In this document: positions 17,663 through 25,544 of the stretch, piece by piece
Layout of the letters: each line of letters opens with the position of its first letter
Position numbering within the stretch: the first letter of the stretch is position 1
Source of the DNA: Planctomycetaceae bacterium
Lineage (GTDB): Bacteria; Planctomycetota; Planctomycetia; Planctomycetales; Planctomycetaceae
Length of the DNA stretch: 60,208 nucleotides
Assembly (NCBI GenBank): GCA_019636285.1
Contig: JAHBXV010000038.1
Span: forward strand, 1 to 60,208
Direction: 5' to 3'
Notes under the pieces: model-generated
What the model was told of the DNA's origin: nothing
What the model saw: the letters and a program-made list of their open reading frames with translations, nothing else
Database searches by the model: none
Program-made: the position numbers and the translations under genes

Positions 17663-18550
17663 CTACTTACCCAGCGCGGCCATGACCTGGTCGGTGATCG
17701 CACGAACGAGCGACTCGGTATCGACGCTGCCGTTCGACTTCGCCGCCGGGGCCTTCTGCCGCTGCAAGTAGCCGGGATATTCGGGAGGTGCTTCGAACGC
17801 GTACGGGACGGGCTTTTCTTCTTTGTACCCGTCGCGGAAGGCCGAGTTGCCGCACAGGTCGCAGCTCTCGACGTGGAACCGCGGATCGTCGAAGCCGAGC
17901 TTCTTCTTCAGGTCGAGCAGTTCGACCGACTTCTGCTCGCTGAGGAATTCCACGCGGCCGAGCTGCTTGGCGAGCAGCAGAATACGGCAGTAGGCGTCGA
18001 GGATCTCGGTCTTCCAATAAGCTTCTTCGAGGTTCGCGCCGAAGCTGACCGTGCCGTGGTTGGTCAGAATGATGGTGTTCGTCCCCTTGAGGAACGGCAC
18101 CACCGTGTTGGCGAAGTCGTGTCCGCCCGGCGTCTCGTAGGGAGCGATCGGCACTTCGCCCATGAAGACTTCGATTTCCGGCAGAATGCACTGCGGAATC
18201 GGCTCGCGAGCGACGGCGAAGGCGGTCGCGTGGGGTGGGTGGCAGTGGACCACGGCCTTGACGTCGGGTCGATTTTTCATGATCGCCAGGTGCAGGAGCA
18301 CTTCGCTGGTTCGCTTACGCTTGCCGGCGATCTGCGTCCCTTCCATGTCGACCGCGCAGATATCGTCGGGCGTCATGAAGCCTTTGCAGATCATCGTGGG
18401 CGAACAGAGAACTTCGTTGTCGCCCACGCGGATGGAAATGTTTCCATCGTTCGCGGCGGCGAAACCTTTGTTGTAAACCCGGCGGCCGATCTCGCAGATC
18501 AACTCTTTCAGGCGGCGGTCGTTAATCCCGCTGTTCCATTGGCTCGACAT
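17663..18550 (-). CDS. Class II aldolase (fuculose/rhamnulose-1-phosphate aldolase), BMC cargo
   Basis: 295 residues. It is expected to cleave L-fuculose-1-P or L-rhamnulose-1-P to DHAP and L-lactaldehyde inside the BMC. Zinc ligands are H102 and H104 (VHCHPPHA) and H165 (TNHGTVS); the catalytic Glu is E83 (TSEVLLH); the phosphate loop is NDGNIS. The C-terminal part carries an unusual C-x2-C pair (ESCDLCGNS). A flexible stretch (RQKAPAAKSNGS) precedes a terminal amphipathic helix (residues 276-295, VDTESLVRAITDQVMAALGK), a typical encapsulation peptide. The homologous gene of Planctopirus limnophila is the pathway aldolase of that BMC. Confidence 0.93.
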   Translation of the reverse strand: MSSQWNSGINDRRLKELICEIGRRVYNKGFAAANDGNISIRVGDNEVLCSPTMICKGFMTPDDICAVDMEGTQIAGKRKRTSEVLLHLAIMKNRPDVKAVVHCHPPHATAFAVAREPIPQCILPEIEVFMGEVPIAPYETPGGHDFANTVVPFLKGTNTIILTNHGTVSFGANLEEAYWKTEILDAYCRILLLAKQLGRVEFLSEQKSVELLDLKKKLGFDDPRFHVESCDLCGNSAFRDGYKEEKPVPYAFEAPPEYPGYLQRQKAPAAKSNGSVDTESLVRAITDQVMAALGK

Positions 18551-18592
18551 CGTCAGTTTCCTTTCGCGCTCCGCCGCGTTGGGCGGTCAGCG

Positions 18593-18874
18593 TTATTCGA
18601 CTTCAATCGTGTCCAGAATACAGGCGTTGTAAGCATCGAGCGGTTTGGGGTTCGGCACGAAGGGATTGGCGGCTTCCGCTCCTTCGCTGAACCCGATCCA
18701 GGCCCCCTGCCCGGCCCCCAACTCGTCATAAACAATCAGCGGCTCGTCAAAGCCGTTGGCTTCCCCTTTGAGGCCGGCGACCGTCAGCGGCGCGACGACG
18801 AGCCAAGTCCCCCCCGAGACCATCGGGTGACTCTTGGACAGCGTCACTTTGCCAATGACTTCACCAACCCGCAT
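18593..18874 (-). CDS. BMC-P shell pentamer (EutN/CcmL family), 1 of 3
   Basis: A 93-residue vertex protein: MRVGEVIGKVTLSKSHPMVSGGTWLVVAPL...IVYDELGAGQGAWIGFSEGAEA...ACILDTIEV. These are the standard BMC-P features: an N-terminal VIGxVxxSxKxP strand, the GxGxG turn and a C-terminal D-IEV strand. It would cap the vertices of the icosahedral shell. It starts 16 bp after the RpiB-like gene, and the class II aldolase follows 42 bp on. The upstream sequence has only a weak Shine-Dalgarno match. Confidence 0.95.
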   Translation of the reverse strand: MRVGEVIGKVTLSKSHPMVSGGTWLVVAPLTVAGLKGEANGFDEPLIVYDELGAGQGAWIGFSEGAEAANPFVPNPKPLDAYNACILDTIEVE

Positions 18875-18890
18875 CGCAACTTCGTCCGAT

Positions 18891-19619
18891 CTACTCGGGC
18901 CAGTTCGCCGGCTTCACCGACGGCTGGCTACCGATATCCTTCAAGAGATTCCGCAATTCCATCAGCGACAATTTCCCGGGCGGCACGCAGACCGCGTTCG
19001 GTCCCAGGCGTGTCCGGATGGATGTCCACTCGGCTCGCGTCCCCACCACGGCGGCACGAACCGACGCATGGCGATTGAGCAGACAACACGCGACGTCAGC
19101 CGCATCGCTGACAATCGCGACGCCATTCACTTCAGCCGTCGCCAACTGCGTGACAGCCGACTTCACGGCTTCGGGCACCGTGCCGGCCAGTTCAGCCTGC
19201 CAGTTGGGCGACTGATCGATGAGCCACGTTTTGACGCCCTGCACGACAGGCGTCGAGGTCTGGATCAGGAGCCGCCAGATCGCTCCCGCTGAAGGCCCGG
19301 AAGATGACTTCGACTGCCGCAACCACTGAACTTGTTTCGTCCGCAGCCAGTCGCGTGCGGAGGGCGTGAGCAGCGACTTCTGGCCGATCTCGATTCGCTT
19401 CGCGCCGCGGGCTTTGCCGTCGAGCAGGTCGGCCGTGATGACGGCGTCGAGCACTTTCGCAGCAGAAACGACGGCGACTTCCGGCTTGGCAGGCTGCGGG
19501 GCGACAGGTTGCGAGGAAACCGATGCGGGCGGCGTTGGCGCGGCGCGGACCGGGGACGTGGCCGGCGACAACTCCGCCAGCACGCCCTGCACGATCTGCT
19601 CGATCAATCCCGCGTTCAT
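18891..19619 (-). CDS. BMC-associated protein: encapsulation-type helix, EutT-N-like segment, RpiB-like domain
   Basis: 242 residues from ATG 19619 (an in-frame TTG lies 15 bases upstream). The N terminus (NAGLIEQIVQGVLAELSP) is an amphipathic helix followed by an Ala/Pro-rich linker, as in BMC cargo tags. Next is ITADLLDGKARGAKRIEIGQ... with SLLTPSARDWLRTKQVQWL, which resembles the N-terminal segment of ethanolamine-utilisation EutT (LTPSARELL). The C-terminal half (VNGVAIVSDAADVACCLLNRHASVRAAVV...NAVCVPPGKLS) looks like the Rossmann-type RpiB/LacAB isomerase fold, but the usual RpiB active-site CGTGxG loop is replaced by VSDAADVA. It may be a non-catalytic scaffold or a diverged isomerase. 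Confidence 0.75.
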   Translation of the reverse strand: MNAGLIEQIVQGVLAELSPATSPVRAAPTPPASVSSQPVAPQPAKPEVAVVSAAKVLDAVITADLLDGKARGAKRIEIGQKSLLTPSARDWLRTKQVQWLRQSKSSSGPSAGAIWRLLIQTSTPVVQGVKTWLIDQSPNWQAELAGTVPEAVKSAVTQLATAEVNGVAIVSDAADVACCLLNRHASVRAAVVGTRAEWTSIRTRLGPNAVCVPPGKLSLMELRNLLKDIGSQPSVKPANWPE

Positions 19620-19647
19620 CGTCACGTCAACCAACTCGTTCTTACGC

Positions 19648-19719
19648 GTGCCACTGGCTCTGCCAGTGTGCCTTTCGTCGATCGGCCAAAGTCAGTTGCA
19701 CTGGCGGAGCCAGTGACAC
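19648..19719. repeat. Inverted repeat (CACTGGCTCTGCCAGTG family)
   Basis: GTGCCACTGGCTCTGCCAGTG at the left pairs with CACTGGCGGAGCCAGTG at the right. It begins 18 bp downstream of the stop of the BMC-P gene at 19737 and lies inside the BMC series. It is related to the element at 14405-14480. It could partly terminate transcription or stabilise the upstream message. Confidence 0.72.
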
Positions 19720-19736
19720 CCACTCCTCACTCTGTC

Positions 19737-19991
19737 TCAGTCCACGAGCCCTAGCACATGCCACCGGGCGGGCGTATTGTCAGCTCCCACCATCTCCCGA
19801 GCGGTGCGGCCGTCGGAAGAAATCATCACCGTGTCACCTCGCCCACCGCCGAACCGATCAATCACCAACTGCGGCGGCCCATCCGCCTTCCCCCCATGCC
19901 CGAACGGCTGTACCAAGAGCAACCGCCACCCACTTAGAGTCGGATGCTTCACAGTCGAAGTCGCGCGGCCAATAACGGTGGCAAGCTGCAT
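19737..19991 (-). CDS. BMC-P shell pentamer, 2 of 3
   Basis: An 84-residue vertex protein: MQLATVIGRATSTVKHPTLSGWRLLLVQPFGHGG...LVIDRFGGGRGDTVMISSDGRTAREMVG...ARWHVLGLVD. It matches BMC-P over its full length. The upstream base pairs directly abut the end of a four-helix-bundle cassette: the sequence before the ATG is CTCGACTCCT, with no Shine-Dalgarno motif. The preceding operon gene, aldehyde dehydrogenase, ends on the other side of the cassette. Confidence 0.95.
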   Translation of the reverse strand: MQLATVIGRATSTVKHPTLSGWRLLLVQPFGHGGKADGPPQLVIDRFGGGRGDTVMISSDGRTAREMVGADNTPARWHVLGLVD

Positions 19992-19992
19992 A

Positions 19993-20436
19993 GGAGTCGA
20001 GTGTCCGGAGTCGAGGGTCGAGAAGCTATTCGGCCTGTTTTCTGGTGAGGTTAGCCTTCATGCCGCTGAGCATGCGGGCCACTTCCTCAGCAAGCTGGGA
20101 CAACGTCAAGAGTTTTGACTCGTCTATGTATTTTCTGCGTTGTGAAATGTGTAACTGCGAAACAACTTCCAAAACTGATCCATAAGCAATTTCAACAAAC
20201 CTCGCCTGATCTCGATCCGAGGTACGGCTTGTTCCTTCCGCGATATTTGACGAAATCGAAACGACTGCCCTTCGCAGTTGATTCACCAGTCCAAATCGTT
20301 CATCAGCGGGAAAGCTCGCCGTCACCTCGCACACTTCGCTGCAAAAGTCGATCGACTTCTGCCAAACCTCGAGCTTCTCGAATCGAAAGGACGGCATCGA
20401 ATCCTCCTCGACTCTGGACACTCGACTCTCGACTCC
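19993..20436. mobile_element. Cassette 1: four-helix-bundle gene bracketed by inverted GGAGTCGAG repeats
   Basis: The left end reads TAGGAGTCGAGTGTCC, and the right end (reverse strand) reads TAGGAGTCGAGAGTCGAGTG, both built from GAGTCGAG and TGTCC units. Between them is only the four-helix-bundle gene. The right end supplies the TAG stop of the aldehyde dehydrogenase gene, and the left end touches the ATG of the next BMC-P gene. No transposase is present. The cassette interpretation is inference from symmetry and position. Confidence 0.55.
20026..20397 (-). CDS. Four-helix-bundle protein (S23/rRNA intervening-sequence family), 1 of 2
   Basis: 123 residues from ATG 20397. An upstream ATG 24 bases earlier is possible, but GAGGAGG lies at good distance before 20397. 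The sequence FRFEKLEVWQKSIDFCSEVCEVTASFPADERFGLVNQLRRAVVSISSNIAEG is the classic start of the four-helix-bundle family first found in 23S rRNA intervening sequences and related to the Avd accessory protein of diversity-generating retroelements. No retroelement or rRNA is nearby. The function is unknown. It interrupts the BMC series between aldehyde dehydrogenase and BMC-P. Confidence 0.9.
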   Translation of the reverse strand: MPSFRFEKLEVWQKSIDFCSEVCEVTASFPADERFGLVNQLRRAVVSISSNIAEGTSRTSDRDQARFVEIAYGSVLEVVSQLHISQRRKYIDESKLLTLSQLAEEVARMLSGMKANLTRKQAE

Positions 20437-21869
20437 TAAATCACTCGCAGGTCATCAACCATCACGCAGCGGCGGACGCGGGTGAAGGTGAGGGGGTTGG
20501 TAACTCCTTCGCCCGTTGGCGTCGCAACGCTGAAGCTGAGGTAGCCTTCGCCGCCCAGGCCCAGGCCGGCCGCGCACGGGCCGTTCTTGACGAACAGCGT
20601 CGTATCCATCACGCGGCCCATCTTGGTCATCGTGCGGACATTGCGCGAGTGAATGAGGCTGGTGTGGCGGAAGCCGTGTTCGTATTCGACCGCGAGGTCG
20701 ATCGCATGGTTGACGTTCTTCGCGCGGACGAACGGCACGAAGGGCATCATCTGTTCTTCGGGAACAAACGGGTTGGATTCGTCGGTCTCGCCGTAGAGCA
20801 GTTCGGTCCCGGCGGGGACGCGAACGCCGATCGCTTCGGCGAGCACCGACGCGTCTTTGCCGACGAAGTCCTTGTTGACGTGGTAGTGGTCCTTCGCGTC
20901 CTTGGGCGGCGTGAAGGCGACATCGGTCAAAGCGGCAATCTGTCGGGCATCGAGCTGATAAGCGTTGTGACGGCTCATCGTTTCGAGGAGCTCATCAAAA
21001 ATGCTCTCGACCGCGAAGACTTCCTTCTCGCCAATGCACAACAGATTGTTGTCGAACGCGGCCCCCGTGACGATCGAACGGGCGGCGTTTTCGAGGCAGG
21101 CCGTTTCGTCGACGACGACAGGCGGATTGCCGGGGCCGGCGACGACGGCCTTCTTGCGGCTTTCCATGGCGGCCCGGGCAACGGCCGGTCCACCGGTCAC
21201 GCAGATCAACTTGACGCCACGATGGGCAAAGATGTCGGCCGCCGTCTCGAGTGTCGGGGTCTCGACGATCGTGATCAGGTTTTCGAGGCCGGTTGCCTTG
21301 TAGATCGCCTGATTGAAACGACGGACACCTTCGCAGGCGATCCGGGCACCGCTGGGGTGCGGGTTCACGACCAGCGTGTTGCCGCCCGCCACCATGTTGA
21401 CGACGTTCCCTGCCAGCGTCGGCAGCGAGTGGGTCACCGGGGTGATCGCGCCGATCACTCCGAACGGGGCATATTCGATGACCGTCAGGCCATGGTCGCC
21501 GCTGTAGGCATCGGTCCGCAGGAACTCGACGCCGGGAACCAACTTGATGATCTTGAGCTTCTGAATCTTGTGATCGAGCCGACCGATCTTCGTTTCTTCG
21601 AGTTCCGCGCGGCCCAGTTCCTCGGCCTGCTGTTCGCAGATCTGCTTGACGCACTCGATCGCCTTCACGCGATGCGCGACCGGCGATTCGCTGAGTTTTT
21701 CGAAGGCATCGGTAGCGGCGGCGACGGCTCCATCGACCGTTTTGAAGACGCCCCAGTCGCCGTCGCGGAAGGGCTTCTTCGATTCGACCTTCATCTGCTT
21801 ACCAAGCTGCGCGAGGACTTCCTGCACAACCTGACGAATCGCCTGTTCGTTCGGAGACGCCGCTGCCAT
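20436..21869 (-). CDS. CoA-acylating aldehyde dehydrogenase (PduP-like), BMC cargo
   Basis: 477 residues. It is expected to convert L-lactaldehyde plus CoA and NAD+ to lactyl-CoA and NADH. The catalytic Cys is C278 ([13 protein letters not shown]); the family pattern [23 protein letters not shown] is present, and [11 protein letters not shown] lies in the nucleotide region. Residues 7-26 ([20 protein letters not shown]) are an N-terminal amphipathic helix of the encapsulation-peptide type, separated from the catalytic domain by a short linker. The stop codon TAG coincides with the first bases of cassette 1. ATG is at 21869. Confidence 0.94.
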   Translation of the reverse strand: MAAASPNEQAIRQVVQEVLAQLGKQMKVESKKPFRDGDWGVFKTVDGAVAAATDAFEKLSESPVAHRVKAIECVKQICEQQAEELGRAELEETKIGRLDHKIQKLKIIKLVPGVEFLRTDAYSGDHGLTVIEYAPFGVIGAITPVTHSLPTLAGNVVNMVAGGNTLVVNPHPSGARIACEGVRRFNQAIYKATGLENLITIVETPTLETAADIFAHRGVKLICVTGGPAVARAAMESRKKAVVAGPGNPPVVVDETACLENAARSIVTGAAFDNNLLCIGEKEVFAVESIFDELLETMSRHNAYQLDARQIAALTDVAFTPPKDAKDHYHVNKDFVGKDASVLAEAIGVRVPAGTELLYGETDESNPFVPEEQMMPFVPFVRAKNVNHAIDLAVEYEHGFRHTSLIHSRNVRTMTKMGRVMDTTLFVKNGPCAAGLGLGGEGYLSFSVATPTGEGVTNPLTFTRVRRCVMVDDLRVI

Positions 21870-21953
21870 AGTCTTCCCCTCGTATCGTGCTACCGATTAC
21901 CGATGAAGCGGTTCGGCACAATCGTTTCGTAATCACTTCGTGGCCAGGCAGCG

Positions 21954-22436
21954 TTACCGCTGAAAGGCCTGCTCTTCCCGTAGTCGCTTGACCCAGTTTT
22001 CAAAGCGTCCCTGTGTCGGAAACTGGGCGAGCATCATCAGCAGCAATCCGCCCACCACTCCCAGAGAGACCCAGTTTCCCTCAAGCAAATAGGCCACCAG
22101 GTTGAAGAACGCGGCCCCTTCCGGCATCGCCTGCGCGACGATCACTCGCGACTGATACAACCCGGCCAGTGCCCGTTCCGCGTCTTCTCCCTCGTAGCTC
22201 TCCAGCTTCTTCAAGCCAGCGTTCGTAATCACTCGCGGCACGACAATGGCCGGAACGATCACCAGTGCGGCGAATCCCACGCCCACCCAAGTCAGCATTG
22301 GCTCATCGGGAGCCTTTCCGAGGCGTTGTGACAGCGCGATTCCCGCGAAGAACAAAACGGCCATGACGAGCGAGCCGGCGACGATCGAACTTGTGACGCC
22401 GACACGACTCGGATCGACGGAAGGGGATTGGTTCAT
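21954..22436 (-). CDS. Four-helix membrane protein within the BMC operon
   Basis: 160 residues with about four membrane segments: SIVAGSLVMAVLFFAGIAL, LTWVGVGFAALVIVPAIVV, AAFFNLVAYLL and WVSLGVVGGLLLMMLAQF, plus a soluble loop (NAGLKKLESYEGEDAERALAGLYQSR). Its ATG overlaps the stop of the BMC-P gene by 4 bp (ATGA), so it is translationally coupled to a shell gene. No family is recognised. A membrane protein is unexpected in an organelle operon with a protein shell; it might act in sugar or product transport or in anchoring. It appears genuinely coding. Confidence 0.8.
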   Translation of the reverse strand: MNQSPSVDPSRVGVTSSIVAGSLVMAVLFFAGIALSQRLGKAPDEPMLTWVGVGFAALVIVPAIVVPRVITNAGLKKLESYEGEDAERALAGLYQSRVIVAQAMPEGAAFFNLVAYLLEGNWVSLGVVGGLLLMMLAQFPTQGRFENWVKRLREEQAFQR

Positions 22437-22756
22437 GACCGTTCCTCTCCCTTCGAATCGAAGATCTTCTTCGCCTTCACGTGGACGGAGTCAATAATGC
22501 CAATGATCGCGCAATCGACCGGCAGCGGCTTGGTTTCCGGCGTAAATCGGGCACTCGACCCCTGCACGATCAGCACGACTTCGCCCTCACCGGCCCCGAC
22601 GGTATCGACTGCGATGAAACTGCGTCCCGTCCCCACCAGTTCGGTCTGGTCCTTCTCGCTCACGCGCAGCGGTTCCACGACCAGCAATTTCTGGCCGACC
22701 ATCGACTCAACCTTCTGAGTCGAAATCACACTGCCGGTAATACGGGCGAGGAACAT
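22433..22756 (-). CDS. BMC-P shell pentamer, 3 of 3
   Basis: A 107-residue vertex protein: MFLARITGSVISTQKVESMVGQKLLVVEPL...FIAVDTVGAGEGEVVLIVQGSSAR...VDCAIIGIIDSVHVKAKKIF. All BMC-P elements are present, with a short charged C-terminal extension (DSKGEERS). The ATG lies 4 bp from the end of cassette 2, so the sequence before it is TTCGGATTTCCCAAAG, with no Shine-Dalgarno motif. The stop overlaps the next gene. Confidence 0.95.
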   Translation of the reverse strand: MFLARITGSVISTQKVESMVGQKLLVVEPLRVSEKDQTELVGTGRSFIAVDTVGAGEGEVVLIVQGSSARFTPETKPLPVDCAIIGIIDSVHVKAKKIFDSKGEERS

Positions 22757-22760
22757 CTTT

Positions 22761-23342
22761 GGGAAATCCGAAGCAGTAAATGCTAAATTCTAAAAACTAA
22801 ATTCGAAATTCGAAAAAAGAAGAGCAGAACGGAGTCGTTGTTAGAGGTTGTGAGTTGCTTTGCGGAGGATGCTGGCCAGGATTCGCATCAGTTCTGTGGC
22901 TTCTTGAATGGCCTGTTGGCGTTCGAGTTCAAGGGATTCGTTGTTGTCGGTGTCCAATAGTCTCAGCCAGTAGATCGTTTCTTTGGATTCCTTTTTTGCG
23001 ATTCGCAGCTTGTGTTTGAAGTCGTTTGGCCCCAGCGATTCGTTGGCCTCGATGTAGTTTGCTCCGATCGAGCCCGACGAACGGACGAGCTGTCTGGAAT
23101 CCTCGTAATTCGCGATATGCCGTGGCAGCTTCCTGATAAACCGGCGAATCGCGCTCGCAAACGTCAGCGTCCGCTCTTCCAGGTCATAAGGTCGAGCGGA
23201 CTCACTCGACACGGCAATAACTCCAGCTCACTGAGACCACCACACGCTCAAACCAATCCACCAATCTGAAACACGCCTCAACTCTTCGTTCGAATTTCGT
23301 ATTTAGAATTTCGATTTTAGAATTTCGAGTTTAGGATTTCCC
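22761..23342. mobile_element. Cassette 2: four-helix-bundle gene bracketed by ~60-bp inverted AT-rich repeats
   Basis: The left end starts GGGAAATCCGAA, then AAATTCTAAA and CGAAATTCGAA units, and ends AAGAAGAG. The right end on the reverse strand starts GGGAAATCCTAA, then CGAAATTCTAAA units and CGAAATTCGAA, and ends GAAGAG. The two arms are inverted copies of about 60 bp. The right arm supplies the last two codons and TAA of acetate kinase; the left arm ends 4 bp before the BMC-P ATG. A similar solo arm lies at about 8733-8802. No transposase is encoded. Confidence 0.62.
22841..23212 (-). CDS. Four-helix-bundle protein (S23/rRNA intervening-sequence family), 2 of 2
   Basis: 123 residues from GTG 23212, with GGAG 8 bases upstream. 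LEERTLTFASAIRRFIRKLPRHIANYEDSRQLVRSSGSIGANYIEANESLGPNDFKHKLRIAKKESKETIYWL is the S23-like family, in the branch with SSGSIGANYIEA and KESKETxYWL. It is not a recent duplicate of the other copy (20026-20397), since the two share little direct identity. It lies alone inside cassette 2, between acetate kinase and a BMC-P gene. The function is unknown. Confidence 0.92.
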   Translation of the reverse strand: MSSESARPYDLEERTLTFASAIRRFIRKLPRHIANYEDSRQLVRSSGSIGANYIEANESLGPNDFKHKLRIAKKESKETIYWLRLLDTDNNESLELERQQAIQEATELMRILASILRKATHNL

Positions 23343-24521
23343 GCTTATTACTGAAGCCGTTTGCCTCGCCACCACAATCTCCTCATTCGTCGGGATCGTC
23401 CAGATCTGAACCTTGGAGTCTGCGGCGGAGAGGCGGACTTCGCCTTTGGCTGTTGTGTTCAGTGTCGGGTCGAGTTTGACTCCGGCGAATTCGAGGCCGC
23501 TGCACGAGTCGTGACGGACTCGCGTGCTGTTTTCACCGATGCCGCCGGTGAAGACGATGGCGTCGGCTCCACCCAGGACCGCGAGGTAAGCCCCCAGGTA
23601 TTGCTTGATTGATTGCGTGAAGACCTTCAGCGCGAGGTCGGCTCGTTCGTTGCCGGTCGCGGCGGCTTGCTCCAGGTCGCGGACGTCGCCAGAAAGGCCG
23701 CTCATTCCCAGGAGACCGCTCTTGCTCGCGAGGTCATCGAGAAGCACATCGAGCGGCTTACCGGTGGCTCGCATGAGGACCGGGAGCGCGAACGGGTCGA
23801 AGTCGCCAACGCGGTTGTTGTGCGGCAGACCGGACTGCGGGCTCATGCCGAGGCTGTTGGCCTGCGAAACGCCGCCGAGCATCGCGCACAGCGAGTTGCT
23901 GCCTCCCAAGTGACAGGAGATGACGCGGAGGTCATCCCGCCCCAGGAGCTTCGCCGTTCGCTGGCCAATGTAACGATGGCTGGCGCCGTGGAAGCCCCAG
24001 CGCTGCACGCCGAGTTCGTCCCGCCACTGCCAGGGGATGGCGTACGCCCGGTTTTCAGCGGGAATCGTGTCGTGAAAAGCTGTTTCGAGAGCCGCGACGA
24101 GCGGAATCTCGGGGAAGGCTTCCTTGAGCTGCCGCATGGCCCGCGCGTAAGGCGGGTTGTGGGCCGGCGCGATATCCGACAGGTTCTCCATGGCCGTCAG
24201 CAGTTCGTCATTCACCAGACGAATGCCGCTCAGCTTGCCGGCGAAGACCGCCTTGAACCCGATGCCATCGAGCTCGCTGGCCGACTTGAGGCAACCGTGT
24301 TCCGGATGCGACAACTGCTCCAGGCACATCCGCACCGCGGCGGCATGGTCTGGAACCGGGCGCGACTCGTCGGACCGGTGCCCGCCAATTTCGACGAAGC
24401 ACTGGCTCATCGGCTGACCGATGCGGTCGATCCCGCCGCGCGCCAGTTGCCGCTCGTCGTTCAGGTCGAACAACCGGTACTTGAAGCTCGTCGAACCCAG
24501 GTTGGCCACAAGAATGTGCAT
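23331..24521 (-). CDS. ackA: Acetate/acyl kinase of the BMC locus
   Basis: 396 residues, acetate kinase family. It transfers phosphate from an acyl phosphate (acetyl-, propionyl- or, here, probably lactyl-phosphate) to ADP. Seen: [14 protein letters not shown] at the N terminus, the phosphate loop [14 protein letters not shown], and [15 protein letters not shown] near the C terminus. It works after PduL to recover ATP. No encapsulation helix is evident, so it may act outside the shell. Its last residues and stop (GKS-TAA) come from the repeat arm of cassette 2, which implies that the original C terminus was replaced or extended. Confidence 0.94.
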   Translation of the reverse strand: MHILVANLGSTSFKYRLFDLNDERQLARGGIDRIGQPMSQCFVEIGGHRSDESRPVPDHAAAVRMCLEQLSHPEHGCLKSASELDGIGFKAVFAGKLSGIRLVNDELLTAMENLSDIAPAHNPPYARAMRQLKEAFPEIPLVAALETAFHDTIPAENRAYAIPWQWRDELGVQRWGFHGASHRYIGQRTAKLLGRDDLRVISCHLGGSNSLCAMLGGVSQANSLGMSPQSGLPHNNRVGDFDPFALPVLMRATGKPLDVLLDDLASKSGLLGMSGLSGDVRDLEQAAATGNERADLALKVFTQSIKQYLGAYLAVLGGADAIVFTGGIGENSTRVRHDSCSGLEFAGVKLDPTLNTTAKGEVRLSAADSKVQIWTIPTNEEIVVARQTASVISGKS

Positions 24522-24633
24522 GGGGCGCTCCGTTGGGGAAGCGGCCAGCTACCAGCTTCCAGCCGCCAGCAGGCGAGCTGGAAAGCTCTGCCTCTTGGTT
24601 TAGCTGGCCGCTATCCGCTGGTTGCTGGCGGCT

Positions 24634-24969
24634 CTAAAGAATCGCTTCCAACAGGCTCTTCTCGGGGCGGGCGATGATGTGGGACGAGACGAGCTCGCCC
24701 ACCTGCGACGCGGCGGCGGCACCGGCATCGACAGCCGCGCGAACCGAGCCCACGTCGCCACGGATGATCGTGGTGATGTACGCGCCGCCGATCGGGATCT
24801 GCTTGACGAGCGTCACGTTGGCGGCTTTGAGCATGGCGTCCGCCGCTTCGATCTGGGCGACCAGGCCGCGCGTTTCGATGAGGCCAATGGCTTCATTCAT
24901 GGCAAATTCAACTTTACTTTCGGGGGGAGTCGTGGGAGTGACGCTGGCCTGAGATTGACGTTTGGCCAT
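24634..24969 (-). CDS. BMC-H shell hexamer with N-terminal extension
   Basis: 111 residues from ATG 24969, which has GAGGA five bases upstream. The core [76 protein letters not shown] is a canonical BMC-H domain forming the shell facets. It is preceded by about 23 residues ([20 protein letters not shown]...) that are Pro/Thr-rich and absent from the other BMC-H. The pore-region sequence is PIGGAY. It is about 64 bp upstream of a repeat-rich gap that leads to acetate kinase. Confidence 0.95.
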   Translation of the reverse strand: MAKRQSQASVTPTTPPESKVEFAMNEAIGLIETRGLVAQIEAADAMLKAANVTLVKQIPIGGAYITTIIRGDVGSVRAAVDAGAAAASQVGELVSSHIIARPEKSLLEAIL

Positions 24970-25085
24970 GGCATCCTCGTTTCGCAGATTCGTAGGTCGG
25001 CAATCAGCCCGCGGGTCCATCGACAAGAGGCGTGAATGGCTCACACCAGTCCGTCGAGTTCCCTGACGACGTCTTTAACAACCAA

Positions 25086-25373
25086 TTAACCCTTCGGCTT
25101 CGGCAGAATGGCGGAGAGTTCTTCGTGCGGCCGCGGAATGACCTGCACGCTCATGACTTCGCCGATCTTGCTGGCAGCCGAGGCGCCGGCGTCGATCGCG
25201 GCCTTCACCGCGGCGACATCGCCCACGACGAACGCAGTCACCAGACCGCTGCCAATCTTGTCCCAGCCCACCATTCGCACATTCGCCGCCTTGAGCATCG
25301 CGTCGACGCCTTCAATCATCGCGACGAGGCCCTTGGTCTCGATCATGCCCAGCGCTTCCATCGGATTGGCCAT
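25086..25373 (-). CDS. BMC-H shell hexamer
   Basis: 95 residues: [87 protein letters not shown] standard single-domain BMC-H; the pore loop is KIGSGL. It has no N-terminal extension, unlike its neighbour. Together with three BMC-P genes and no BMC-T, this gives the minimal two-hexamer shell typical of the planctomycete type. Confidence 0.96.
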   Translation of the reverse strand: MANPMEALGMIETKGLVAMIEGVDAMLKAANVRMVGWDKIGSGLVTAFVVGDVAAVKAAIDAGASAASKIGEVMSVQVIPRPHEELSAILPKPKG

Positions 25374-25544
25374 TTGCAGTTGTCTCCAAAGGGGGGTTGT
25401 AAGAAGAAGTTTTTTACAGCGGTCAGGTATCAGCCATCAGCAGTCAGGAATCGGCACCCAGCGGCCAGCCACCGGCAGCCAGCAAAGAATTTCCAAAAGG
25501 AACCTCTTCCTGACCGCTGATACCTGATTCCTGATCCCTATCTA
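25374..25544. repeat. Gap with TCAG/CAGC-rich short repeats between BMC-H and PduL
   Basis: About 25418-25540 contains GCGGTCAGGTATCAGCCATC, CAGCAGTCAGGAATC and CAGCGGCCAGCCACC, and at the right CTGACCGCTGATACCTGATT, which is inverted to the left part. The region could form a long hairpin within the transcript. Similar sequence occurs at 8630-8720 and 24540-24630. Confidence 0.55.

Noticed and set aside
20026-23212. A diversity-generating retroelement or rRNA intervening sequence
   Set aside because: The four-helix-bundle proteins resemble Avd/S23, but there is no reverse transcriptase, template/variable repeat pair or rRNA gene in the window.
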